Origin: an uncultured Coriobacteriaceae bacterium
GTDB lineage: Bacteria; Actinomycetota; Coriobacteriia; Coriobacteriales; Coriobacteriaceae
DNA: 64,000 bases
Assembly (NCBI GenBank): GCA_944319885.1
Contig: CALUFC010000001.1
Span: 1 to 64,000, forward strand
Reading direction: 5' to 3'
Part shown: one piece after another, positions 36,237 to 44,328 of the stretch
Layout: every line of letters starts with the position of its first letter
How positions within the stretch are numbered: position 1 is the first letter of the stretch
The notes under the pieces: model-generated
Database searches by the model: none
What the model was told of the DNA's origin: nothing
Seen by the model: only the letters and a program-made list of their open reading frames with translations
Position numbers and translations under genes: made by a program

Positions 36237-36974
36237 TTATCCCTCGTTTGCTCCCGCGCCCTTGGCGCCATCTGCGGCAGGCGCCTCGAAGCGATAGCCC
36301 ACGCCGTGAACGGTATAGAGCCACTTGGGGTTCTTGGGGTCGTCGCCGAGCTTCGCGCGCAGGTTCTTGACGTGGGAGTCGATGGTGCGCTCGTAGCCCT
36401 CGAAATCGTATCCCAGGACCTTCTCGACAAGCTCCATACGGTTGTACACGCGTCCGGGATGGCGCGCGAGCGTCGCGAGCAGCTTGAACTCAGATGCCGT
36501 AAGATCGACCTGCTTGCCCTCAACGAGAATTTTATGACCGGAGATATCGATGACCAGATCGCCGAAATCGAGCACCTCGACCTGCGACTCCTCGGCGCGC
36601 TGCGCACGGCGGAACATGGCCCGTACGCGAGCCACGAGCTCGCGCGGGGAGAACGGCTTGACGATGTAGTCGTCTGCGCCGAGCTCGAACCCGATGATGC
36701 GGTCCTCGACCTCGCCTTTGGCAGTGAGCATGATGATGGGCACCGCAGAGGTCTTGTCGCGAATGGCGCGGCACACGCGCTCTCCCGAGAGCTTAGGCAG
36801 CATGAGGTCGAGAATCACGAGGTCGAAGTGGTGCTTCTCGAACTCTTCGACCGCCGATTGGCCATCTCCCACGCCCACGACCCAATAGCCCTCGCGATCG
36901 AGGTACGCCGCGACGGCGTCGCGGATTGCCTTCTCATCTTCTACGAGCAGAATGCTTCTTGCGTCTGAAGCCAT
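36237..36974 (-). CDS. OmpR/PhoB-family response regulator
   Basis: A 245-aa regulator. The receiver domain (about residues 5-120) has the acidic pair in LLVEDEKAIRD, the phosphoacceptor in DLVILDLMLP at about 53-62, the conserved Thr in IMLTAKGEV at about 83 and Lys in ADDYIVKPFSPREL at about 103-116. A winged-helix DNA-binding domain (about 140-235) ends with ERTIDSHVKNLRAKLGDDP and YTVHGVGYRFE. ATG 36974 has GAGGAGG upstream. First gene of the operon with the kinase, purC and a membrane protein. Targets unknown. Confidence 0.94.
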   Translation of the reverse strand: MASDARSILLVEDEKAIRDAVAAYLDREGYWVVGVGDGQSAVEEFEKHHFDLVILDLMLPKLSGERVCRAIRDKTSAVPIIMLTAKGEVEDRIIGFELGADDYIVKPFSPRELVARVRAMFRRAQRAEESQVEVLDFGDLVIDISGHKILVEGKQVDLTASEFKLLATLARHPGRVYNRMELVEKVLGYDFEGYERTIDSHVKNLRAKLGDDPKNPKWLYTVHGVGYRFEAPAADGAKGAGANEG

Positions 36975-37137
36975 GGTCGGCCTCCTCATCTACCGCTTGC
37001 AACTCGAATATTGTACCGCATGCAACACATTCATGATGCAGATGGCGGCAGGCGGTCGACGCATGCCGAGTCCGCGCGTCGGCGCCCGCTGTCCCTCATT
37101 ATTCCCAGTTGCCGGAATTTCTTCCAAAGCGCGTTAA

Positions 37138-38385
37138 TTAGATGCTGAAGACGCGCGCCACCACGCTCTCGGGAATACCCTGGTCGTTGCGCACCGTAGC
37201 ATACGAGAGAAAGCGCTCGCTGAGCCCCTCGGTTGCCGGCCACTCGCCAAAATCAAGCGAACGGTCGGGGGCGTGCAGCGTGGCGTAGGTGTGCTCCTCG
37301 AGATCGATGACGAAATTCGACGCCTGCGCCTTCACAAGCAAGCGCGAGCCGTTTCCCACCGCAGCGGCCAGTGGCTCGCGACGCACATAGGTATAGGGGC
37401 CGCCCTCACGCCCTACAAAGGTGCCCATATTGCCCAAGCTGCCCAGGCCGTTATAGCTCGCCTCAATGGAGAAGACGAACGACTCGTTCATATAGTCTGC
37501 CGTGAACGGTGCCACGGTACGCGGCAGCACAAGCTGATCGATTTGCGTATTGTTGCCATCGGTGAGGTCGATGGCGGTCATGCCGTAGTACACGCCTTCG
37601 TCGCCGCGCACGCGCGGGGTGATGGTGAGAATCCCGTTCGATACGCACGGGCTCGTGGCGAAACGTCCGTGCGAGGTCCACAGCTCGGACCCTTCGGTGT
37701 CGCCAAGGGTCCAGAGGTAGCAATGGGAGTCTTCAGACGATGCCTCACCCGTTGCAAGCGGCATCTTTTGCCATATCACGCTTGAGCCCGATACCGTGAA
37801 GCGCGGAGGCTCCCAATCGATATCGCCGGTATCGAGCTGAACAGGGTCGCCATTCAGGCTGCCCGCGGAGAAGGCCTGCCCCATGAGCGCCCACGAACGG
37901 TCTGTATAGTTGATCTCGACCCACGCGTAGACCTCGTCCGAGCACCGCACGTCAAAGAAATCGAAACCGCGTCCCTGCACGGGGGTCTCGAGCAGCGTCA
38001 CCAGGTTGCCGCTCGACAGGCTCAACACCCCCAACGTGTTGATATGCAGCGACGACTCGGGGTTCAGCATCGCCGCCGCCCAAGTGCCGCCGTTATGGAA
38101 CAGGACCGTCCCCAACGGGAGCGTCCAGCTGCCGGACTCCGCAAGCGGGTTGTCGACGTTGGCGTAGTCGCCGTCGAGCACCGAGACGATCTGCGAATCG
38201 TCGGTCACCACCTGGGGCTCGCCCGTTGTCTGCTTCTTCTTGTCGTTGCCGCACGATGTCAGGCTGATCGCGGCGATGCCGGCGCCGATGGCCAGCGCGC
38301 TGCCCGCCGCAAACCGGCGACGCGTGATGCCGCGCCCATCTGTTGGCGCCGCTGCGTGCTGCTTGTCCCGCCTCCGCTTGAACAT
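37138..38385 (-). CDS. Tat-signal lipoprotein of unknown function
   Basis: A 415-aa protein with a twin-arginine signal (GITRRRFAAGSALAIGAG at about residues 19-36) and a lipobox ending in SLTSC at about 46, so it should be exported folded and lipidated. The mature part is rich in beta-type sequence with repeated W, G and D-containing strands (SGSWTLPLG, DIDWEPPRFTV, SYNGLGSLG), suggesting a beta-propeller, but I cannot name a family. A weak ribosome site precedes ATG 38385. It begins 18 bp after the stop of the TSCPD gene on the same strand and may be co-transcribed with it. A binding or structural role at the cell surface is possible; nothing shows catalysis. Confidence 0.75.
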   Translation of the reverse strand: MFKRRRDKQHAAAPTDGRGITRRRFAAGSALAIGAGIAAISLTSCGNDKKKQTTGEPQVVTDDSQIVSVLDGDYANVDNPLAESGSWTLPLGTVLFHNGGTWAAAMLNPESSLHINTLGVLSLSSGNLVTLLETPVQGRGFDFFDVRCSDEVYAWVEINYTDRSWALMGQAFSAGSLNGDPVQLDTGDIDWEPPRFTVSGSSVIWQKMPLATGEASSEDSHCYLWTLGDTEGSELWTSHGRFATSPCVSNGILTITPRVRGDEGVYYGMTAIDLTDGNNTQIDQLVLPRTVAPFTADYMNESFVFSIEASYNGLGSLGNMGTFVGREGGPYTYVRREPLAAAVGNGSRLLVKAQASNFVIDLEEHTYATLHAPDRSLDFGEWPATEGLSERFLSYATVRNDQGIPESVVARVFSI

Positions 38386-38403
38386 GAATGCGCTCTGATG
38401 CCC

Positions 38404-38670
38404 TTACGCCTGCGCCTGTGTGTGGGCCGCCTCAAGCGCGCGGCAGAGCTGATCGGCGCACGAGGTGGGACGGGCACCGCAGGTGTTGCCATCGAGAATC
38501 GAGATTACCTGCTCGACCGGCATGCCTTTCACGAGCTTCGAAATCGCCTTGAGGTTGCCGTTGCAGCCGCCCACAAACGAGCAGCCTTCGATGACCTGGC
38601 CCGCGTCGTCGAGATCGACGTGGATGTTGCGCGAGCAGACCCCGTGCGGCGTGAAATCGATCGAAACCAT
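38404..38670 (-). CDS. TSCPD-domain protein (TIGR03905 type)
   Basis: An 88-aa protein built around a TSCPD domain: TPHGVCSRNIHVDLDD at residues 6-21, FVGGCNGNLKAISKLVKG at about 32-49 and the closing GNTCGARPTSCADQLCRAL. Conserved cysteines (Cys11, Cys36, Cys64, Cys70, Cys75 by eye) could bind a metal. The same domain occurs at the C-terminus of vitamin B12-dependent ribonucleotide reductases, but stand-alone copies have no established role. ATG 38670 has GGGGAGG upstream; an earlier in-frame ATG at 38691 has none. It precedes the Tat lipoprotein gene. Confidence 0.85.
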   Translation of the reverse strand: MVSIDFTPHGVCSRNIHVDLDDAGQVIEGCSFVGGCNGNLKAISKLVKGMPVEQVISILDGNTCGARPTSCADQLCRALEAAHTQAQA

Positions 38671-38779
38671 ATGTCCTCCCCTGCCGCGCATCGGCGCGGC
38701 CGATATGTCACGTTTGCTCTAGCCATTATCCCCGTTTGCACTGCGAACAGCGGGGCGCGCACACGATATACATGTAAAC

Positions 38780-38823
38780 GATGCCCCGGGCGGAGGCGTC
38801 CGCTCGGGGCATCGAGGTCGCTT
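38780..38823 (-). terminator. Terminator of the AOR operon
   Basis: GATGCCCCG (38780-38788) and CGGGGCATC (38815-38823) form the base of a stem of about 16 bp with one wobble; on the minus strand it is followed by GTTTACATG. It lies 29 bp after the cytochrome stop. Confidence 0.7.
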
Positions 38824-38851
38824 GTATAAGCGAGGATGAAGTGAGGTGGTC

Positions 38852-39520
38852 CTACTCGGACGCAGCCTCAAACAGGTCGGGGGTGGTCCAGCCGTCGGGC
38901 ACCGCGCCCTCCTTGCCGTAGCCAAGATCCTGGACGGTCCAGCCCTCGGGCACGCCGCCCTCGCCCTCCCAGGCGCCTACCTGGTGGCAGGTCGCGCAGG
39001 TGAAGACGCTCTGGTCGTGGAAGCGGTGGCAGGAGTTGCACTGCTGCACGCCATGGTAGTCGCTGTGCGGATCGAAGCTGAAGTCGGCCGTGGAGGACTC
39101 AGAAGCGCCCGGCATCACGCCGGCGCCCGCATGGCAGCCGCTCTGCAGGCAGAACTCGTTGGAGTAGGTCTCCTTGGCAAGCGGAGTCTCGTAGCCCCCG
39201 GAGAGCTGAGCCGAGATCTGGCTGCCCATCTGTGCGAGGGTCTGCTCGTGGCAGCCCAGGCAGTCGCCCTCGACAACGCCCTTGTGCGCATAGGCGAGCG
39301 ACTCGGTGTCGTTCATGTAGGAGTTATAGTACTTGCCCATGGTGTTGTGGCACATGGAATCGCAGTACTCGGGCGTGGCGCGCCATGCCCAACCGGCGAC
39401 GCCCAGCACCGTGACAACCACCACGGCGGCAATCACGATGGGGAGGCGCTTCGCCTTCCAATTCTTCTTCTTAGGAGCAGCCTCGGTGGTACCCGTGGTC
39501 TCCTTCTTCTCGTCAGCCAT
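38852..39520 (-). CDS. Membrane-anchored multihaem cytochrome c
   Basis: A 222-aa cytochrome with one N-terminal membrane helix (about residues 26-46, LPIVIAAVVVVTVLGVAGWAW) and a periplasm-like haem domain. Haem-binding motifs are CDSMCH (about 53), CLGCH (about 87), CNSCH (about 161) and CATCH (about 174) plus the unusual CX4CH motif CLQSGCH (about 124). This predicts four to five haems, as in NapC/NrfH-type quinol-linked cytochromes. The acidic C-terminal tail has two related blocks (GVPEGWTVQDLGYG and AVPDGWTTPDLF). ATG 39520 has GAGAGGAG upstream. Last gene of the ferredoxin-AOR-cytochrome operon; it likely passes electrons between the membrane quinone pool and the ferredoxin subunit. 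Confidence 0.88.
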   Translation of the reverse strand: MADEKKETTGTTEAAPKKKNWKAKRLPIVIAAVVVVTVLGVAGWAWRATPEYCDSMCHNTMGKYYNSYMNDTESLAYAHKGVVEGDCLGCHEQTLAQMGSQISAQLSGGYETPLAKETYSNEFCLQSGCHAGAGVMPGASESSTADFSFDPHSDYHGVQQCNSCHRFHDQSVFTCATCHQVGAWEGEGGVPEGWTVQDLGYGKEGAVPDGWTTPDLFEAASE

Positions 39521-39540
39521 TGCTATCTCCTCTCAGGCAA

Positions 39541-41796
39541 CTAGGCAAGCGCCGGGTTGTCGCCGCAGTAGTCGGCAAGGCAGCCAGCGTAGGTGCGGGT
39601 GCGATCGTCGAACGCGGCGCCGCCCTCGGTAAGGAGACCGAGCTCCTCGAGGTCGGAGGCAACGTCGTCGAGGCCGAGGTCCTCAAGGCACTCCTTGGTG
39701 GGGCAGCCCAGCTCCTCATCCCAGCCGAAGCGCTTGTAGAGCATGGTGAGGGCCGTCTGCCAGTCCTCTTTCTCCATCTTGTCGGTGCCGGCGGTGAAGG
39801 GCTCGATGTCCGGATCCTTGGTGAAGGGCCACTCGGTGATGGTGTCGTGGATGTTGCGGAAGTCGTTGCAACCCATGTTGCCATCAGCGTCGGTCATGCC
39901 GCGCGCGGTGTTAGCGCGCTGGAGGGTCATGACGCGCTCGGCGGCCTTGTAGAGGTCGTCGATCGTGATCTCCTGGCCGGTCACCGCGGTGTAGAACTGC
40001 GCCTCGAGGTCGAGGTCGCCGCGGTAGCTGCGCTCCTTGGCGGGCGCCATGGCCATGGGCCACACCCAGTTGCAGAGCGTCAGGCAGTCATGCAGGACGT
40101 CGGTCACGATGGACCACCAGCAGAACTCCGCCTTGTACTCGTTCATCGGCGTGTACTTCTTGGTGTCGTCGATCGCGGAGGCGTCGCCCCACATCTCGGC
40201 GGCCATCTCCTGCTTGAGCTCGAACGGCAGGCCGCAGCCCTGGAAGTTCACCGCGGAGTGAATCATGTCGTCGCGGTTGAAGACCATGTTGTAGAGCGCG
40301 CCCACCTGGCCGAAGCACTCGTGCGCATGGTGCACGGGCCAGCCGCGGTAGTTGATGAGGGTGGAGGCGGTGGTGTCGAACCACTCCATGTGGTTCCACT
40401 CCTTGCACCACACCATCGGGCCATGACCCAGCAGCGAGATGGGCTTGTTCTCGACGTCGTTGGAAGCGATGTCCACCAGGATCTTGATGAAGGAGGTGGG
40501 GTCGCCGTTGTTCATGATGGCGTCGAAGTTGTACTCGGCCATCTGCTCGGCCGGAACGTGCTCGGCGAGGATGCCGTTCGCGTAGGTCCAGGCGATATCG
40601 CGATAGAGCTGCGCGTAGTTGCACCACAGGCCAAGATCATCGACCGTAGCGGAGATGATCTGGTCGTAGAAGACCGCGGTGTCGGTGCTGATGTTGTCCT
40701 CGTTCTTGATGCCCTGCGCCTTCATGATGGGCTGCATGTACGTGGAGAACGGGAAGTTGGGCACGCAGGTGTTGCCCGAGGAAGCGTAGCCGGTGGCCTC
40801 GAGGACGCGCGGATCGCGGATCATCGAGTAACAGCGCACGGGGCAGCCGTGGCAGCCGGCCATCTTGACGGTGTACTTCTCGGCCTCGGGACCCATGTCC
40901 TTGGTGGACTTCATGCAGCGATAGCCCATGGTGTTGGGCTCGAAGGGCTTGGGCTCGCCGGTCTCGATGGGGCCGCCCTCGGCAGCTGCCCAGTAGAGAC
41001 CCTTCTTGGCGGTCCAACGCGAACCGGCGTCGTAGTACTCGGCCCAGGACTGCTGGGTGCTCGGCACGACATGGTTGTTGTTGGAGCCCAGAACCTCGGC
41101 GATCATGTAGTCGGAGAGGTCGGAGACCATCTGAGGATCGGCGACGTTCACGGCCTTGGTGCCCTTGACCACGACGGCCTTGCACTTCTTGGAGCCGAGC
41201 ACAGCACCCAGGCCAGCACCTGCAGAGTGGCTGCGGGTGTTGATGACGCATGCATAGGGAAGCAGGTTCTCGCCGGCAGGACCGATGGCGGCCACGCAGG
41301 CCTCGAGGCCGTGCTTCTGGCAGAGCGCCTCGGTGGTCTCTCGGGTGCCCTTGCCCCACACGGCGGAAGCGTCCTCGATCGAGATCTTATCGTCATCGAT
41401 GAGGATGTAGCACGGGGTCTCGGAAGCGCCCTCGATGATGAGGCCGTCGTGACCCGAGAACTTGAGCTGGGCGCCCAGGTTGCCGCCACAGTGCGCGTCG
41501 ACGATGAGGTAGTCCTTCGAGAAGGTGGACAGCGTCGCCCACGTGGAGCGGCCAGCCAGGGGCACGCCGGAAGCGGTGAGCGGGCCCACGGCGAGAACGG
41601 CCTTGTTCTCGGGAGCATCCCACGCGGTGCCAGCGGGCACCTCGTCGTACATGATCTTGTTGGCGAAGCCCATGCCGCCGATGTAGTCCTTCTGCATGGC
41701 CTCGTCGGACTCGACCGTGATCTCGCCGGTCGAGAGGTTGACACGGGCGATCTGGCCCATCCAACCGTAAGAACCGAAAGTGGCAGTATCAGCCAT
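39541..41796 (-). CDS. Aldehyde:ferredoxin oxidoreductase-family enzyme (YdhV-like)
   Basis: A 751-aa enzyme of the AOR family, which carries a tungsten or molybdenum bis-pterin and one [4Fe-4S] cluster. The N-terminal domain (YGWMGQIARVNLSTGEIT at about 10-27, then YIGGMGFANKIMYDE) and the pterin-binding block VGPLTASGVPLAGRS at about 71 are typical. The cluster ligands are CHGCPVRC at about residues 303-310 with a later Cys in the DCLTLCNW region at about 575. It is longer than archaeal AOR (about 605 aa). No signal peptide is present. ATG 41796 has AAGGAG upstream. Flanking ferredoxin and cytochrome genes point to a respiratory complex like E. coli YdhV with YdhY; the substrate is unknown. 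Confidence 0.9.
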   Translation of the reverse strand: MADTATFGSYGWMGQIARVNLSTGEITVESDEAMQKDYIGGMGFANKIMYDEVPAGTAWDAPENKAVLAVGPLTASGVPLAGRSTWATLSTFSKDYLIVDAHCGGNLGAQLKFSGHDGLIIEGASETPCYILIDDDKISIEDASAVWGKGTRETTEALCQKHGLEACVAAIGPAGENLLPYACVINTRSHSAGAGLGAVLGSKKCKAVVVKGTKAVNVADPQMVSDLSDYMIAEVLGSNNNHVVPSTQQSWAEYYDAGSRWTAKKGLYWAAAEGGPIETGEPKPFEPNTMGYRCMKSTKDMGPEAEKYTVKMAGCHGCPVRCYSMIRDPRVLEATGYASSGNTCVPNFPFSTYMQPIMKAQGIKNEDNISTDTAVFYDQIISATVDDLGLWCNYAQLYRDIAWTYANGILAEHVPAEQMAEYNFDAIMNNGDPTSFIKILVDIASNDVENKPISLLGHGPMVWCKEWNHMEWFDTTASTLINYRGWPVHHAHECFGQVGALYNMVFNRDDMIHSAVNFQGCGLPFELKQEMAAEMWGDASAIDDTKKYTPMNEYKAEFCWWSIVTDVLHDCLTLCNWVWPMAMAPAKERSYRGDLDLEAQFYTAVTGQEITIDDLYKAAERVMTLQRANTARGMTDADGNMGCNDFRNIHDTITEWPFTKDPDIEPFTAGTDKMEKEDWQTALTMLYKRFGWDEELGCPTKECLEDLGLDDVASDLEELGLLTEGGAAFDDRTRTYAGCLADYCGDNPALA

Positions 41797-41813
41797 TTAA
41801 GTTACTCCTTACC

Positions 41814-42536
41814 TTACGCGACGTGGCCGCCGCCGACGAAGTCCTGCGTCTCGCTCACCAGCGGGAACGTGGTCTCGAAGCGCGTCGGGCCGGAGGAATG
41901 GTTGACATCCTCCCACTCGATGAGCTCGATGGCTCCGTTGGGGCACTGCTCGACGCAACGACCGCAGGCAACGCACTTCGAGGACTTGCCGGTCACGGTG
42001 TTCACCACGGGCATGTTCCACGGGCACGCAGACACGCAGTTGCCGCAGCCGACGCACTTCTCGGCATCGACCACGCGCACGCCGTTGTCGTTGGTGTAGA
42101 TGGCACCGTGCGGGCATGCGGTCTGGCAGAGCGCCGTCTTGCACATGTGGCACGTGCGAACCTGCCACTCCTGCGAGTAGTAAGTGCCGTCGGCCGTGTC
42201 GAGGCCAGCACCGAAGTTGAAGCCGTCGCGCACGTGAATGCGGGCGGCAGCGGGCTGGGACACGCCGTCGTTGGTGAGCGTGCAGCTCATCTCGCAACGC
42301 TGGCAACCCGTGCAGCGGGCACGGTTCACCTTGAGCACGTGCGTGGGGCACGCATAGTAGTCAACCGCTCCGTTCGAGCTCGTCGGCGCTGCCGCCGCCG
42401 GCTCCGGGAGCAGGCCGAGAGCCACCATGCTCGCCACGAACGCCCCCGACACCTTCACAAACCCGCGACGGGTAAAGAAGGAGTTGAGGCGATCCGCGCC
42501 GGAGCCCACCTGCTCCAAGGCGGTGTTCTCTTTCAT
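41814..42536 (-). CDS. Tat-exported ferredoxin with four [4Fe-4S] clusters
   Basis: A 240-aa electron-transfer subunit. A twin-arginine signal (FFTRRGFVKVSGAFVASMVA at residues 20-39) ends near AAAAP. Cysteine groups CTGCQRCEMSC, CHMCKTALCQTACP, CVGCGNCVSACP and CVACGRCVEQCP give ligands for four cubane clusters, as in the DmsB/YdhY/NrfC type. ATG 42536 has GGGGAGGGA upstream, and an upstream leader hairpin (GGCGGTC 42560-42566, GACCGCC 42571-42577). It begins the operon with the AOR and the cytochrome, and probably carries the signal-less AOR subunit across the membrane by hitchhiking; this is inference. Confidence 0.92.
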   Translation of the reverse strand: MKENTALEQVGSGADRLNSFFTRRGFVKVSGAFVASMVALGLLPEPAAAAPTSSNGAVDYYACPTHVLKVNRARCTGCQRCEMSCTLTNDGVSQPAAARIHVRDGFNFGAGLDTADGTYYSQEWQVRTCHMCKTALCQTACPHGAIYTNDNGVRVVDAEKCVGCGNCVSACPWNMPVVNTVTGKSSKCVACGRCVEQCPNGAIELIEWEDVNHSSGPTRFETTFPLVSETQDFVGGGHVA

Positions 42537-42559
42537 AGTTCCCTCCCCTTACATCGTAC

Positions 42560-42577
42560 GGCGGTCCCGTGACCGCC
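42560..42577 (-). promoter_or_regulatory. Hairpin in the leader of the AOR operon
   Basis: GGCGGTC and GACCGCC form a 7-bp stem with a 4-nt loop about 24-41 nt before the ferredoxin start codon. It leaves the ribosome site free. Confidence 0.4.
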
Positions 42578-42632
42578 GCTTACTTGGTACGACAACTGCG
42601 CGGGCGATTCGCGCAATCTGCCGAGTACCATT

Positions 42633-42721
42633 GTCACCTTTTTTATTCCTGACACCTCACCTGCTTCTGGGTAATTTCTTCATACATGCCGCTACCTGCG
42701 AACATGCTTGTCACCTGTTTT
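42633..42721 (-). promoter_or_regulatory. Three direct repeats of an AGGTGA-type motif upstream of the AOR operon
   Basis: Read on the minus strand (direction of transcription): AAAACAGGTGAC (42710-42721), GAAGCAGGTGAG (42656-42667) and AAAAAAGGTGAC (42633-42644). All have the same orientation. The candidate -10 GACAAT (minus strand) overlaps the last copy, and the second covers the place where a -35 would be; no good -35 is seen, as in an activator-dependent promoter. The first copy is identical to a site upstream of the LuxR-type regulator. Confidence 0.5.
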
Positions 42722-42795
42722 GGGGTACCCACGTGTACGCGGCGTTTTGAGACGCGCGAGCGCCGCAAAACGAATGCGGAATCCATAACCCCGCA

Positions 42796-43389
42796 CTAAC
42801 CCTCAAGCTCGCCGCGCTCCTTGAGCTCCTGCTCCACGCGATCATCGCGCAGCGAGCAGTTCTCGGTGATCATGCACGGGACGCTGAGCTTCTGGCAGGG
42901 CAGAAACGCATCGAGATCGGCAATGGAGAAGCCCTTCTGCTTGAGGCAGTAGTTACCCACCAACGCGCGAATGGCCTCGAGTCCGAAGATATAGGTGTAC
43001 GCACGGCTCTCGGGCAGCTCGCCGGTAAGCGCGGTGATATCCTCGCGGGTGATATCGAGCGCCTCGGTGATGGTCTTGCCGCGCAGCAGCGTGGCGATTG
43101 CCGTAGCGCATGCGATGGCGGCAAGGCACCCATGGCTTCGGAAACCGACCTCGACGAAGCGATCATCCGCTGCATCGACAACCGCAAAGAGCTGCATCTG
43201 CACCGTGCCGCGCTTCTCCTTGCCCACGCTGCAGAAGGCGTTGGCGCCATCGGGCACTCCGCCGTTCACGGCGTCGGCAATGAGGTCGATCGCCTGCTTG
43301 GGATATTCCGAGATGGGCGCATCGCGCTCGATCTGGTACATGTCGGGCGTCCGCAGAAACGGCGCGTCCTCGGTAAGGTGTCTGGGCAT
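42796..43389 (-). CDS. NifU-like (IscU-fold) protein
   Basis: A 197-aa protein with a NifU/IscU N-terminal-like core: GFRSHGCLAAIACATAIATLLRG at about residues 83-105 (conserved GCLAAIA), then KTITEALDITREDITALTGELPESR. IscU proteins have three conserved cysteines for assembling a cluster; here the first two positions (Cys52 and Cys89) and a later CLKQKG/CQK region supply candidates, plus a C-terminal tail with CMITENC. It may build or deliver Fe-S clusters for the neighbouring multi-cluster enzyme. Family members also mature selenium- or xanthine-type enzymes. ATG 43389 has AAGGAG upstream. It lies 34 bp after the preceding gene on the same strand. Confidence 0.75.
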   Translation of the reverse strand: MPRHLTEDAPFLRTPDMYQIERDAPISEYPKQAIDLIADAVNGGVPDGANAFCSVGKEKRGTVQMQLFAVVDAADDRFVEVGFRSHGCLAAIACATAIATLLRGKTITEALDITREDITALTGELPESRAYTYIFGLEAIRALVGNYCLKQKGFSIADLDAFLPCQKLSVPCMITENCSLRDDRVEQELKERGELEG

Positions 43390-43423
43390 AGCTGCTCCTT
43401 CTTCGCGATTCGGGTCAGGTGGC

Positions 43424-44203
43424 TTATGGGTTCATGCCCCGCTCGATACCGTACCACTGCGCCAGCGAGGCCGCCTGCGCCTCGCTGAGATACAGGTCGG
43501 AGTAGAAGTACGGCGTGCCGAACGAGGTTGCGGTCTGCTTGATGTCGCCAAACGAGCCGCTCGCGACAACTTCCTCGAACACCTTGCGCGTCTTGGAGCG
43601 CGACCAGAGATACGGCGGGTTCATGAACGTATCGATTTCAACCGGCCGCGGATAGGTGCTCGATTCTGTGCGCACCACATCAACGAAGGTAGCCATGTCG
43701 TTATCCTCGGCGGTGAGATACAGCGCGCGGGCGAAACTGTGCGAGAGCAGGGCCACCGAGTATAGGTAGATGCCTTTCTTGCCAAACATGAACGCGATGT
43801 CGTGCACATCGAGGTCGGGCAGCTCGTCGGTGTCGCCCAGCTCGACGCCCTCGAGTTCGACCTCAAGGGGTTTCGGGGCAGCCACACGCCCCATCACGGG
43901 CTTCGCCTCAGCATGCTCGTGATCTTGGATGTAGGTCATGAGCTGCTCGGTGAACGTCTTGGCATCCATGCCCTCCGGCGCAAACGCGCGCTTCTTCCAC
44001 CGCGCCGTCGTGGTGAGCTTGCCCTCATAGGAGCGCTGACGCACATCGGTCAGCGCCGCATCGGCCGCACGGATGAACGCGTTGCGCGCCTGTATTGCCG
44101 CGAGCTCCTCTTCGGTTGGCGCGGCGTCCGCGCCCCCATCGCTCGCCGGCGTGGCACCGGCATCAACCTCGTCGTGCGCATGCTGGGCGTCTGTATCTTG
44201 CAT
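43424..44203 (-). CDS. Unknown accessory protein of the AOR cluster (possibly YdhW-like)
   Basis: A 259-aa soluble protein with no signal or membrane helix. The N-terminal 35 residues are acidic and low-complexity; the rest is alpha-helical in appearance, with a possible LARWKKRAF-type basic patch (TTARWKKRAF at about 65) and a conserved-looking C-terminal region (HDIAFMFGKKGIYLYSV at about 135, FMNPPYLWSRSKTRKVFEEV at about 195, TPYFYSDLYLSEAQ). Position beside an AOR-family gene recalls E. coli ydhW in the ydhYVWXUT operon, or an assembly chaperone, but I could not test either. ATG 44203 has GAGGGGGAG upstream. First gene of the minus-strand unit with the NifU-like gene; divergent from the LuxR-type regulator. 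Confidence 0.6.
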   Translation of the reverse strand: MQDTDAQHAHDEVDAGATPASDGGADAAPTEEELAAIQARNAFIRAADAALTDVRQRSYEGKLTTTARWKKRAFAPEGMDAKTFTEQLMTYIQDHEHAEAKPVMGRVAAPKPLEVELEGVELGDTDELPDLDVHDIAFMFGKKGIYLYSVALLSHSFARALYLTAEDNDMATFVDVVRTESSTYPRPVEIDTFMNPPYLWSRSKTRKVFEEVVASGSFGDIKQTATSFGTPYFYSDLYLSEAQAASLAQWYGIERGMNP

Positions 44204-44261
44204 CGCTCCCCCTCGCGGTCTACCTCCTTGCGAAACCTAGTGTAGTACAAGGTATACTTCT

Positions 44262-44294
44262 ATTCACCTTATGCAGTAACCTAAAACAGGTGAC
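44262..44294. promoter_or_regulatory. Shared regulatory site between the accessory gene and the LuxR-type regulator
   Basis: AAAACAGGTGAC at 44283-44294 is identical over 12 bp to the site at 42710-42721. A second, opposite AAGGTGAAT-type half-site lies at 44262-44270. On the minus strand, TTACTG (44274-44279) and TATACC (about 44251-44256) form a candidate promoter for the accessory gene, with the motif just upstream of its -35. On the plus strand, TATACT (44253-44258) is a candidate -10 for the regulator. Confidence 0.5.
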
Positions 44295-44328
44295 CCGCAT
44301 CCATCTCGACATTCGAGGAGATAACGGC

